This document shows positions 8,231 to 17,500 of a stretch of 41,655 nt of DNA, one piece after another; within the stretch, counting starts at the first letter, position 1; every line of letters starts with the position of its first letter. The DNA is from an uncultured Lachnospiraceae bacterium. GTDB lineage: Bacteria; Bacillota; Clostridia; Lachnospirales; Lachnospiraceae. The stretch is taken from contig CANQPJ010000005.1 of NCBI GenBank assembly GCA_947625755.1, positions 79,832 to 121,486 on the forward strand. The letters are read 5' to 3'. The translations under genes and the position numbers were made by a program. The notes under the pieces are model-generated. The model saw only the letters and a list, made by a program, of their open reading frames with translations, ran no database searches and was not told the DNA's origin.

Positions 8231-9517
8231 TTATTCATTTATTTTATTTGCGTATACAATCTTTCCACCCAGTATCGTGTACTGTACTTCACCACTCACC
8301 CGGTATCCGTCAAACGGTGTATTTCTTCCCTTGGACACAAATGTATTGACATCAATTTGATACTTTTTATCCGGGTTAATAATTGTTATATCTGCTACCG
8401 CTCCTTCATTAAGGGTTCCTTTGTCACTTCCAAGAACTCTTGCAGGATTATAACTCATTTTCGCCGCCATCTGAAGCGGTGTAATATACCCTGGTTTTAC
8501 TAAATTGGTAATGGTCAGCGCCACAGATGTTTCCAACCCTACAATACCAAAAAGAGCATGCTCTAAATCCCTCTCCTTCTCTTCTGCACTGTGCGGGGCA
8601 TGGTCGGTAGAAATTACATCCATAACATCCTCCTGAAGCCCTTTAATTAATGCTTCCATATCTTCTCTGGTACGAAGGGGAGGATTCATTTTAAAATTAC
8701 CATCATTGCCCGTAATGTCATCCGTACACAATGAAAAGTGATGCGGGCATACTTCAGCAGTAACTTTAATTCCCTCTGCCTTTGCCTGCTTCACCATCTC
8801 CACGCTGTCTTTGGTAGAGCAGTGACACAGATGAAGCGTTGCTCCCGTCTCTCTTGCCAGAAGAATATCACGCAGTGCAATCACATCTTCTACCGCATTA
8901 CTGATACCTTTAACGCCCAGTTCTTCTGACTTGCTGCCCAGATTAATTACACCGCCCTCTACCAGATTAATATCCTCACAGTGTGCCATAACAGGAACAT
9001 TCAGCCTTGCCGCTTCTTTCATTGCCTTTCTATATACACCGGAATTCATAACTGATTTTCCATCCTCACTGATGGCGCAGATTCCGGCTTTTTTCAATTC
9101 TTCAATATCCGTGATTTCTACACCTTCCATCCTCTTGGTAACAGCACCAACAGGAAGCACATTTGTAAGTCCTGTTTTACCGGACTTGTCCACAATATAT
9201 TTTACTGTATCCACATTGTCCGTAACAGGTTTTGTGTTTGGCATACAGCACACAGTGGTAAATCCGCCTTTTGCTGCCGCACGGCTTCCGGTCTCTATAT
9301 CTTCCTTGTACGTCTGTCCCGGATCTCTGAAATGTACATGTAAATCAATCAGTCCCGGCATAACGTAGCATCCTTCTGCCTCAATGACTTCGTCTGCAAC
9401 TCTTTCTATCGATTCTGCTTTTTCCGTTATCACTCCGTTTTCCACATAAATATCCATAATCCGGTCTATATTTTCTGCCGGGTTTAGAACCCGTCCGTTT
9501 TTAATTAATATTGTCAA
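8231..9517 (-). CDS. pyrC: Dihydroorotase (class I)
   Basis: PyrC cyclises carbamoyl-aspartate to dihydroorotate. The 428-residue amidohydrolase has all expected zinc ligands: His60 and His62 in DLHVHFRDPGQ, Asp152 in ISEDGK, His179 in MAHCED, His232 in LHLCHCS and Asp305 in STDHAPHS. The start is a TTG at 9517 with an AGGTGG-like site 4 nt upstream; the first in-frame ATG would remove the conserved LIKNGRVLNP start of the fold. It is the first gene of the pyrimidine run and has its own promoter. No pyrB or carAB is in the window. Confidence 0.96.
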   Translation of the reverse strand: MTILIKNGRVLNPAENIDRIMDIYVENGVITEKAESIERVADEVIEAEGCYVMPGLIDLHVHFRDPGQTYKEDIETGSRAAAKGGFTTVCCMPNTKPVTDNVDTVKYIVDKSGKTGLTNVLPVGAVTKRMEGVEITDIEELKKAGICAISEDGKSVMNSGVYRKAMKEAARLNVPVMAHCEDINLVEGGVINLGSKSEELGVKGISNAVEDVIALRDILLARETGATLHLCHCSTKDSVEMVKQAKAEGIKVTAEVCPHHFSLCTDDITGNDGNFKMNPPLRTREDMEALIKGLQEDVMDVISTDHAPHSAEEKERDLEHALFGIVGLETSVALTITNLVKPGYITPLQMAAKMSYNPARVLGSDKGTLNEGAVADITIINPDKKYQIDVNTFVSKGRNTPFDGYRVSGEVQYTILGGKIVYANKINE

Positions 9518-9537
9518 TATACCACCTCTATTCTATT

Positions 9538-9566
9538 TATATAATCTATTACCCAAACTGTCACAA
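9538..9566 (-). promoter_or_regulatory. Candidate pyr operon promoter
   Basis: On the minus strand TTGTGA (9561-9566) and TATATA (9538-9543) are separated by exactly 17 nt, about 20 nt before the pyrC start. The resulting leader is too short for a PyrR-type antiterminator/terminator, and no PyrR-binding loop is visible. Confidence 0.55.
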
Positions 9567-9583
9567 CAGCATAACTATCCAAC

Positions 9584-9608
9584 AAACCATGGTAAAAATC
9601 CCATGTTT
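9584..9608. terminator. Weak hairpin at the end of the DUF2079 gene
   Basis: AAACCATGG and CCCATGTTT flank a 7-nt A/T-rich loop, forming a short imperfect stem that begins inside the stop codon of the minus-strand DUF2079 gene. There is no clear T-run. It could partly separate that gene from the pyr promoter. Confidence 0.25.
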
Positions 9609-11427
9609 ATTTTCTATGATATATGCTTACCAGATTATCTTCATGATAAATCATTTCATATTTTCCGGTGTCCAATACATCATTGAACTTTTCCCTTTCC
9701 GATACTCTTTCATCTACCACTAGATACTCCGTCAGCTTTACCTCTGTGAGATGATTTTGGTCATACATTTCTAAATGGTCAGACAAATGCGGTACAAAGA
9801 ATCCGGATGCGCACACGGAAGCGCCATCAGGAATCATATCCATTGCCTGATTTAATATTTTATATGTCTCCTTGTTTTCATGATACTTTGCTGCATAATA
9901 ATCCATCTTTGGATAAATGGAGCTGATAAACATAATCATAGCGCATATTACGGAAGCTATAATGATGGTTTTTCCTTTTTCCACTTTCATCTCTGACAAA
10001 TTCATGATAATTACATACATAAACAGTGCAATGGAGCCAAAATAATATTGAAAACATACATCATGCAGATATGGGTAAGCAGTAAGCAGATTAATCAACA
10101 AAAATGGGAACAATAAAATATACCGGGAATATTTCTTTCCGGTTGAAAATAAGCCTCCTGCCATTGGAACAAGCATTATAATTAAAAATTCAATTTTATC
10201 CATTTTCATTGCATCATCATTAGAAACAATCTGCGTCAGTACGTACCCCGGATTTGAAATAACGGTCCGGATAATCTGCAGCAGGTTCCCATCCTGACTG
10301 AAAAACAGATTGCTGAATTTACTATCCATAATACCCAGTCCGTAACTGTTGACAACCGTTGCAGCAAGCACGAAATATGCAGCGGAAGCTACAATCAACA
10401 GAATACCCTGCTTTTTATTCCTTCTGGAAAACAAAAGATATGCTCCAAGCGCCATAATATATATCGCCGCATCCTCTTTTACCAGAAACACCATCAGTAC
10501 CGAGAAAATTGTCAGTATGTTTTTCTCTTTTTCTATCGCATATATAGCCAGCAAAATAAAGAAGGTTAAGAAACAGTTCTCGTGAATATCATAGAAGGTT
10601 CCACCTGCTGTAGCCGGGTAAAATGCATATAGTAATACAACCGCTACACTCATCCAATGGGACATTTTGTAATGTCTGCACAATAATAGCAAAGGAATAA
10701 CAGGTAATGCCACCATAGCCGCCTGAATCAGCTGTACGGTAATTGGACTGGAAAATATAAAATATATCGGAAGTGCGATATAATATATCGGTGAAAAATG
10801 CACAGCCCAATGAGACAGCAAAGTATTTCTTTCTACTGTAGTATTCATTGTACCTGTATGCTTCATATATTCATACATCTGTGCAAAAATTCCAAAGTCA
10901 AACGTAGCATTACTATAGGTCAAATATCTGTACACGGTAATCATGCCTACAAATGTAAACAAGCATATCCCTATCATGGCTAAAAGAATCCCGGCTTTTT
11001 TTCTGTCTATTTCTAAAAATCTAAACAGCCTGAAAATATCTTCTTTTACATACAAAAATGTCAACACAGCAAAAAAACACAACACTCCCTGAAAACACAC
11101 ATTTCCTATATGATTCTTGTTTATGGTAGACCAGTCGTGTTCATTTCCTGTCACTGCCAATAATATCAGGAACAAATATACAGACGCAAACATAAGCAGT
11201 CTTGCAGCAGAATCGCTTTTGTAATAAATCATACCTATCAGTATTCCAAACAGTACAATCAGCAGGATGTTTAAAACAAAATTACTCTGCGCAACAAATT
11301 GTATATCAGCTATCTTTTTTGCTGCTCCTCTTATAATGGAAGCCAATGCCCATGCCCCAATAAAACTGACAATCAAGCCCTCTATAATTTGTTTTTCATT
11401 ATTTAATAATTTTTTTATTTTATCCAC
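9607..11427 (-). CDS. DUF2079 polytopic membrane protein
   Basis: A 606-residue membrane protein with roughly twelve hydrophobic segments. The segment FDFGIFAQMYEYMKHTG followed by a large outer loop with LLSHWAVHFSPIYYIALP is typical of DUF2079, a family with the general layout of GT-C glycosyltransferases (lipid-linked sugar donors, active site near the first external loop). The C-terminal 120 residues are soluble, with ASVCASGFFVPHLSDH. The start is GTG at 11427 with AAGGAG 5 nt upstream; an ATG two bases away is out of frame. No enzymatic activity is established; pairing with the nearby GT2 enzyme is inference. Confidence 0.8.
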   Translation of the reverse strand: MDKIKKLLNNEKQIIEGLIVSFIGAWALASIIRGAAKKIADIQFVAQSNFVLNILLIVLFGILIGMIYYKSDSAARLLMFASVYLFLILLAVTGNEHDWSTINKNHIGNVCFQGVLCFFAVLTFLYVKEDIFRLFRFLEIDRKKAGILLAMIGICLFTFVGMITVYRYLTYSNATFDFGIFAQMYEYMKHTGTMNTTVERNTLLSHWAVHFSPIYYIALPIYFIFSSPITVQLIQAAMVALPVIPLLLLCRHYKMSHWMSVAVVLLYAFYPATAGGTFYDIHENCFLTFFILLAIYAIEKEKNILTIFSVLMVFLVKEDAAIYIMALGAYLLFSRRNKKQGILLIVASAAYFVLAATVVNSYGLGIMDSKFSNLFFSQDGNLLQIIRTVISNPGYVLTQIVSNDDAMKMDKIEFLIIMLVPMAGGLFSTGKKYSRYILLFPFLLINLLTAYPYLHDVCFQYYFGSIALFMYVIIMNLSEMKVEKGKTIIIASVICAMIMFISSIYPKMDYYAAKYHENKETYKILNQAMDMIPDGASVCASGFFVPHLSDHLEMYDQNHLTEVKLTEYLVVDERVSEREKFNDVLDTGKYEMIYHEDNLVSIYHRK

Positions 11428-11469
11428 ATTTTCTCCTTTTTGTATCTCTTGATGTATTAACCTAGAAAC

Positions 11470-11475
11470 ATTTTA
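11470..11475 (-). promoter_or_regulatory. Candidate extended -10 for the DUF2079 gene
   Basis: TGTGGTAAAAT on the minus strand is an extended -10, the same motif seen before purE. The -35 region (TTTCTT) is poor. It lies about 40 nt before the GTG start. Confidence 0.4.
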
Positions 11476-11545
11476 CCACAATAATTTAAGAAAAGAAATT
11501 CGAATGTTAATTTTATGTAAAAGTTTATTTTTTTGCAAAAATATA

Positions 11546-11573
11546 TTGATTATTCTAATATAAGTGTTATACT
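11546..11573 (+). promoter_or_regulatory. degV promoter
   Basis: TTGATT (11546-11551) and TATACT (11568-11573) with a 16-nt spacer, 36 nt before the DegV start codon. Confidence 0.6.
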
Positions 11574-11575
11574 TA

Positions 11576-11594
11576 TGTAGTATTCAATACTACA
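11576..11594. promoter_or_regulatory. Perfect 19-bp palindrome overlapping the degV transcription start
   Basis: TGTAGTATT-C-AATACTACA is a perfect inverted repeat beginning 3 nt after the -10 of the degV promoter, the usual place for a repressor operator. There is no T-run, so it is not a terminator. The left half-site TGTAGTATT recurs in the purL leader. Confidence 0.6.
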
Positions 11595-11608
11595 TTAAGG
11601 AGTTTTTA

Positions 11609-12493
11609 ATGTCTATGTATAAAATTATAAGTGATAGTGCCTGTGATTTATCCCAGTCATATATTAAAAAACATAATATTACAATTATCCCATTATCCGT
11701 ATCCTTTGACGGAGAAAATTATCTTCGGGACAATATTGATATTACCAGAAATGAATGTTATCAGAGAATGGTAGATAATCCCGGCAAATATCCTAAAACT
11801 TCTCTGCCGAGTGTAGACAGTTATTATACAGTATTTAAAGAATATGCAAGTCAGGACATTCCGATTATTTGTTTTACAATTTCATTAATTTTCAGTGGTT
11901 CTTATAATTCAGCCATGAATGCAAAAGGACTGGTGGAGGAAGAATATCCGAATGCCGTAATCCATATTGTAGACACAAAACAAAACACCGTCACCCAAGC
12001 ATTAATTATTGATCAGGCAGTGCGTATGCAAAATGCGGGGGTTCCACTGGAAAATACTTTAGAAATACTTGATAAGGTAATTGATTCTGCCAGAATTTTC
12101 TTTACTATCGGCTCTTTGGATTATTTACAGATGGGTGGTCGTATTGGCAAGGTTGCCGCTGCCGCCAGCAAGATTGATGTAAAACCGGTGATTATTATGA
12201 AAGATGGTGATATTTCACTTGGTGGTATTGGAAGAAACAGAAATAAATTAAAGAAAAAAGTATTAGCTGTGGCAGATAAATATCTCACCGAAAAGGGAAA
12301 AGATAATTTTGTAGTTTCTGTGGGGTATGGATATGATGCGTCAGAAGGTGTGAGCTTTATGAATGAGTTGGAAGAAACCCTTGGCGTAAAGCTTCAATCA
12401 GAAACCAACGTAGCAATCGGTATTGTGTCAGGCGTTCATACAGGACCATATCCAATCGGTCTCGGTTGTGTACAAAAATACGAAACATTATAA
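11609..12493 (+). CDS. DegV family fatty-acid-binding protein
   Basis: A 294-residue DegV/FakB-type protein. Members bind a fatty acid in a central cavity and several present it to the kinase FakA for incorporation into phospholipid. Seen are the N-terminal SDSACDLSQSY, the TSLPSVDSY segment, SGSYNSAMNA, which forms the fatty-acid carboxylate site, and GRIGKV in the C-terminal domain. No fakA is nearby. The ATG at 11609 has AAGGAG 6 nt upstream. It is a single-gene unit with promoter, operator-like palindrome and terminator of its own, transcribed opposite to most of the window. Confidence 0.92.
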   Translation: MSMYKIISDSACDLSQSYIKKHNITIIPLSVSFDGENYLRDNIDITRNECYQRMVDNPGKYPKTSLPSVDSYYTVFKEYASQDIPIICFTISLIFSGSYNSAMNAKGLVEEEYPNAVIHIVDTKQNTVTQALIIDQAVRMQNAGVPLENTLEILDKVIDSARIFFTIGSLDYLQMGGRIGKVAAAASKIDVKPVIIMKDGDISLGGIGRNRNKLKKKVLAVADKYLTEKGKDNFVVSVGYGYDASEGVSFMNELEETLGVKLQSETNVAIGIVSGVHTGPYPIGLGCVQKYETL

Positions 12494-12513
12494 GTTTTTA
12501 ATAAAAAAATAAA

Positions 12514-12559
12514 AGTGGCATATAGAAACTTCATTTACGAAAGGTTTCCATATACCGCT
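12514..12559. terminator. Bidirectional terminator between degV and the DUF308 gene
   Basis: AGTGGCATATAGAAAC (12514-12529) pairs with GTTTCCATATACCGCT (12544-12559) through 16 bp with three G.U/A.C-type positions. A-rich and T-rich flanks lie on both sides, fitting two convergent genes. Confidence 0.75.
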
Positions 12560-12607
12560 CTTATTTTATGCTCACATCAGACCTGATGAAACAATAAATC
12601 CCACAAT

Positions 12608-13258
12608 TTATTTATCATCCGGGTCCGGTACATCTTCAATGGTCTCAACAATTTCATCATCCTCATCATTTATAATGGTTGCAGTTCGGCTGATAGTCCA
12701 TAATTTAATTTTACTGGAAACAGCAAAGGTCGTAATCAAATCTATGAACCCTGTCACCGCAAAAATAATTCCCGACGCCTGTATTAAAAAGTCTGAAGCA
12801 GTCGTTGTCCCATTATCATTATGGTCCATAGGCATCATAAGAACGGATATTCCCAACATAATGCAGAGTACCGCAAACACCATAAGCAAAATCCAGTGAC
12901 TTCCCATCTTTTTTAAATCAAGAGAATTTTCAATCTTTATAAGTCCACTGACAATGATAATAATTGCTATAACATAAGTAATAATAGATAAAATCAGCTT
13001 CATGCAGCAAAGTACAATAATACCACCTAGTATCAGGGCAATCCCTGCAACCAGTTCATACCTGTAAAAATCGCTGATAGCATTATTTCTTTTATATTCT
13101 ATTAAATACCTTGCTCCCATAATGAATAAAATAGCCGCCAAGACAATGCACACTGCATTTATAATCTGACTGGGATAAATATACATCAGGATTCCAATTA
13201 CAATACTTGTTACAGAAAACAGTATCATTTCCCATTTTAAATTCTTTAAATAATTCAT
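12608..13258 (-). CDS. DUF308 (HdeD-like) membrane protein
   Basis: A 216-residue protein with six hydrophobic segments in pairs, near residues 10-30, 32-50, 67-85, 88-106, 120-140 and 152-172, the layout of DUF308/HdeD. The E. coli member is linked to acid stress; the role here is unknown. The C-terminal 35 residues are soluble and strongly acidic (IINDEDDEIVETIEDVPD). GGAG lies 7 nt before the ATG. It follows the secreted FnIII-like protein gene by 77 nt but has a candidate promoter in the gap. Confidence 0.8.
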   Translation of the reverse strand: MNYLKNLKWEMILFSVTSIVIGILMYIYPSQIINAVCIVLAAILFIMGARYLIEYKRNNAISDFYRYELVAGIALILGGIIVLCCMKLILSIITYVIAIIIIVSGLIKIENSLDLKKMGSHWILLMVFAVLCIMLGISVLMMPMDHNDNGTTTASDFLIQASGIIFAVTGFIDLITTFAVSSKIKLWTISRTATIINDEDDEIVETIEDVPDPDDK

Positions 13259-13287
13259 AAACTTTCTCCATTCCTGTTAATGGTAAT

Positions 13288-13316
13288 ATTTTAACATAAA
13301 CCATAATAATAGAAAA
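13288..13316 (-). promoter_or_regulatory. Candidate promoter of the DUF308 gene
   Basis: On the minus strand an extended -10, TGTTAAAAT (hexamer 13288-13293), with a weak -35 TTTTCT (13311-13316) at 17 nt. Confidence 0.4.
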
Positions 13317-13335
13317 GTAATAAAGTAAATTAGAG

Positions 13336-14445
13336 TTATTTTGCAGTTGCAGGCTTATCAATCCTATTATCAGCCACAAAATGTTTTGCAATCCAATGTG
13401 GTGCAATTTTTAGTGGTGAATCTTTACAGTCATTATATTTGTAATATGTTACTTTTGTATATGCTGAACCATACACATCATAATTCATTGTAAAAGAGAC
13501 AAATTTATCGGAATAAGCAATCTCCATGACCAGCGGAAATTGGGATATTAATTTACTTATATCTTTTTTGATTGTTAAAATCTTCTGATACTGCGGCAGT
13601 CCTGTAATATTTCCGTTAATATCACTTTTTATGATTCCACTTTTCCCTTTTTCTGCATATTGCGTAAAGTATTGTGCTATGTTAAACACTTCATCTTTAT
13701 AATGAGTTAGCAGTTCATTTATATAATTATTTTTCCCATTATAATAAGGAAAACCGTCAGGTCTTGCATAATTAATGACCTTTACTTTTACTTTTCCTGT
13801 TCTCCCATTATGCGCCCGAAAATAAATAAAACATGTTCCTTCCCTATTAAATGATGTCATTTTTCCTTTCCGGTTCATCTTTATTATTTTCTTATTACTG
13901 CTTAACCATCTGATTTTTTTAGAAACAGGAGTTGCCTTTTTATTTGTTGTATAATTGTCTGTATCCAGGATGGCAGATAATTTCATATCACTGCATATTC
14001 CGATTTTAATCGGATTATTATCCGTAATATGTAAATCCTCAACATTAACTCGTTTTCCCTTTTTTCCATACGTTCTTGCACTTACCCAATAAGAACGTTT
14101 ACTGTAGACTTTTTTCCCTTTTCTAATTTTATAAGATGCTACCTTGTATTTGTATGTTCTATGTATTTGCAAACCTGTATTAATCCAGCTATGCCGAGTC
14201 CTGTCATTTATGGTTTTTACCGGAATATATTTCTTTTTTGCTTTATTATATCTATATATTTTATAACCATCGCAATCTTTTATTTTACTCCACCTGATTT
14301 TCAATGCTCTGTTTTCCTGCCGGTTCACAATAACATTTCTAGGAGCTTCCTTTTTTGTTTGTGCATTAACTGTGTTAGAATGCACTAAAACGAACGACAG
14401 AAACAGTATCATGAAAATACCTGTTATATAATTTATGAATTTCAT
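13336..14445 (-). CDS. Secreted protein with FnIII-like and Big2-like domains
   Basis: A 369-residue protein of unknown function, predicted to be exported. Residues 1-29 form a signal peptide ending in HSNTVNAQT. Residues about 35-125 look like a fibronectin type III module (LKIRWSKIKDCDGYKIYRY, ending in YSKRSYWVSA). Residues about 145-225 resemble a bacterial Ig-like group 2 domain (IRWLSSNKKIIKMNRKGKMT). The last 140 residues match nothing I know and contain no catalytic motif. The protein is very rich in Lys. GGAGG lies 7 nt before the start. It shares module types with the GH25 lysozyme and the 18530-19210 protein. Confidence 0.6.
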   Translation of the reverse strand: MKFINYITGIFMILFLSFVLVHSNTVNAQTKKEAPRNVIVNRQENRALKIRWSKIKDCDGYKIYRYNKAKKKYIPVKTINDRTRHSWINTGLQIHRTYKYKVASYKIRKGKKVYSKRSYWVSARTYGKKGKRVNVEDLHITDNNPIKIGICSDMKLSAILDTDNYTTNKKATPVSKKIRWLSSNKKIIKMNRKGKMTSFNREGTCFIYFRAHNGRTGKVKVKVINYARPDGFPYYNGKNNYINELLTHYKDEVFNIAQYFTQYAEKGKSGIIKSDINGNITGLPQYQKILTIKKDISKLISQFPLVMEIAYSDKFVSFTMNYDVYGSAYTKVTYYKYNDCKDSPLKIAPHWIAKHFVADNRIDKPATAK

Positions 14446-14489
14446 TGTTTATCCTCCGCTCCTTCTCGCTGCCGGGCTGCGCCCTATAT

Positions 14490-14550
14490 AAACAGAAAAA
14501 GAGAAACTCTCCTGAAAGTAAACTTTCGTTGTGTTTCTCTTTTTCTGTTT
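14490..14550. terminator. Long double hairpin downstream of purL
   Basis: An 18-bp perfect inverted repeat, AAACAGAAAAAGAGAAAC (14490-14507) and GTTTCTCTTTTTCTGTTT (14533-14550), encloses a second small stem GAAAG-TAAA-CTTTC (14514-14527). It starts 14 nt after the purL stop and is probably its terminator, T-rich in the 3' arm on the minus strand. A short GGGCGCAGCCC hairpin follows at about 14472-14484, just before the next gene's ribosome binding site. Confidence 0.7.
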
Positions 14551-14564
14551 GTGCATGGCTTTGC

Positions 14565-17500
14565 TTACGCAAAGTAGTGGACGCCGGATTCAAAGACTTT
14601 CAGGTCTTGTTCTCCATATATATTTGTGGCAACCGCTCTGCCTTTACGTTCAATATGCGCCATCTTTCCAAAGCATCTTCCGTCAGGGCTTGTAATTCCT
14701 TCAATTGCCATATAGGAACCGTTGACATTCCATTCTTCGTCCATTGTCGGCTGTCCCTGCTGGTTGACGTATTGGGTTGCTACCTGACCATTCGCAAACA
14801 ATTCTTTTATGGTCTCTGCCGGTGCAACAAATCTTCCCTCGCCATGGGATGCCGGGTTTACATAAACTCCACCCAGCTCTGCTTCCTGTAACCAAGGGGA
14901 TTTGTTGGAAACAACCTTCGTATAAACCATCTTTGATACATGGCGGTTGATGGTATTGTATGTCAATGTAGGCGAATTTACATCCTGCCCTGTAATCTTT
15001 CCATGTGGAACTAATCCCAGCTTAATCAATGCCTGGAATCCGTTACAAATACCCAGAGCCAGTCCATCTCTCTCATTTAATAATTTATGTACTGCTTCCT
15101 CAATCTTTGCATTTCTAAACGCTGTAGCGAAGAACTTCGCTGAACCGTCCGGTTCATCACCGGCACTAAAACCTCCCGGAAACATAATAATCTGCGATTG
15201 CTGGATAGCCTGTTCAAAAATTTTAACCGAATCTCTAATATCTTCCGGCGTGAGATTTTTAAATACTTTCGTTATAACACTTGCTCCTGCATTTTCAAAC
15301 GCCTTTGCTGTATCATACTCGCAGTTTGTTCCCGGAAATACCGGAATAAATACTGTAGGCTTTGCAACCTTATTTTTGCAGACATATATACTTCCCTTAT
15401 CATAAACCGGAGTATCAATTATTGATGTATCTTTGTGGCTTCTGGTTGGAAATACCTTTTCTAATGGCTTCTCCCATGCTTTTAATGCTTCATCCATAGA
15501 GATAACTTCATCACCATATTCGAAAATCCGGTTATCATTGGTCTCACCAATCAATACATAATCAGCAATAATATCACCAAATCTATCGGCAGGTACTTCG
15601 GCGATAATATCACCAAATTCCGGTGCAAATAAATCTGTTCCCGAAATGCTGTCACTAATGCTGACGCCAATATTATTACCAAATGCCATCTTGCTGACAG
15701 CCGGAATAACGCCTTTACCATCTACTGCATAAGCTGAAATAATAACGCCGTCTTGAATCATACTATGAATCTGGTCATAAAGTTGCATGATTTCACTATA
15801 TACAGGCTTGTCAAACGCATCCTTACTGATTTCAAATTTAACAATCTTATTACCTGCCGCCTTAAACTCCGGCGTAATAATATCTTTCTCTTTTGCCACA
15901 TCTACTGCAAACGAAACCAAGGTAGGAGGCACATCAATATCATTAAATGTACCTGACATACTATCCTTGCCACCAATCGAAGGTAATCCAAATCCCATTT
16001 GTGCATCATAAGAACCAAGAAGCGCTGCAAATGGCTGACTCCAACGCCGTGGATTCTCTGTCATTCTTCTGAAGTATTCCTGATATGTCATACGGATTTT
16101 TTTATAATCTCCGCCATTCGCCACAATCTTTGCAATAGAATCTACTACTGCATAGATAGCTCCATGATACGGACTCCAGCTGGACAAATACGGATCAAAT
16201 CCATAACTCATCATCGTAACTGTATCGCATTTTCCTTTAAGAACCGGCAGTTTGGCAACCATCGCCTGTGTCTCTGTCTTCTGATATTTACCACCATGTG
16301 GCATAAACACAGAACCGGCGCCGATAGAACCGTCAAATTTCTCCACAAGACCTTTCTGTGAACATACATTCAAATCAGAAAGTGTCTCCAGCCATTTTTC
16401 TTTTACATCATCTACCGGCTGTGCGATAAAGAAGTTTTCTTCTTTTTTCGGCATATCTACCTCTACAGAAGTTTCCTGATGTGCGCCGTTGGTATCAAGG
16501 AATGCGCGGGAAAGATTTACAATTTCCTTTCCTCTCCACTCAAGGACTAATCTTGGCTCTTTCGTAACTTCTGCCACAACGGTAGCCTCTAAATTTTCTT
16601 CATTGGCATATATAAGGAACTGTTCCACATCTGCCGGGTCTACCACAACAGCCATACGCTCCTGCGATTCTGAAATGGCAATCTCTGTGCCATCCAAACC
16701 TGCATACTTCTTTGGAACTTTGTCTAAATTAATGTGAAGTCCGTCAGCTAACTCACCAATGGCAACAGATACGCCACCTGCACCAAAATCATTACATTTT
16801 TTAATCATATGGCTGACTTCTTCTCTTCTGAATAATCTCTGTAATTTACGCTCTGTCGGAGCATTACCCTTCTGAACCTCTGCGCCGCATGTCTCTATTG
16901 ATTCTTCTGTATGTATTTTGGATGAACCGGTAGCGCCGCCACATCCGTCACGTCCTGTTCTCCCGCCAAGAAGCACAATCACATCTCCCGGGTCAGAGGT
17001 AAGTCTCTGCACTGCGCGTCTTGGAGCAGCGCCCATAACAGCGCCAATCTCCATTCTTTTTGCAACATAGTCAGGATGATAAATTTCTTTAACCAGACCT
17101 GTAGCCAGTCCAATCTGATTACCATAAGAACTGTAACCGTCTGCTGCTCCCTGAACTAACTTTTTCTGTGGGAGTTTTCCGGTGAGAGTTTCACTCATGG
17201 ACTTTGTAGGGTCAGCCGCACCGGTCACACGCATTGCCTGATATACATAAGTTCTACCTGACAAAGGGTCCCGGATAGCGCCGCCGAGGCATGTCGCTGC
17301 ACCACCAAAAGGCTCAATTTCTGTAGGATGGTTATGGGTTTCATTCTTAAAATTCACTAACCATTCCTCTGTCTTTCCGTCTACCTCTACCGGCACAACA
17401 ATACTGCAGGCATTGATTTCGTCTGATTTTTCCTGATCGTCTAATTTTCCCTCTTTCTTTAACTTGCGCATAGCAATAAGCGCCAAATCCATAAGACAGA

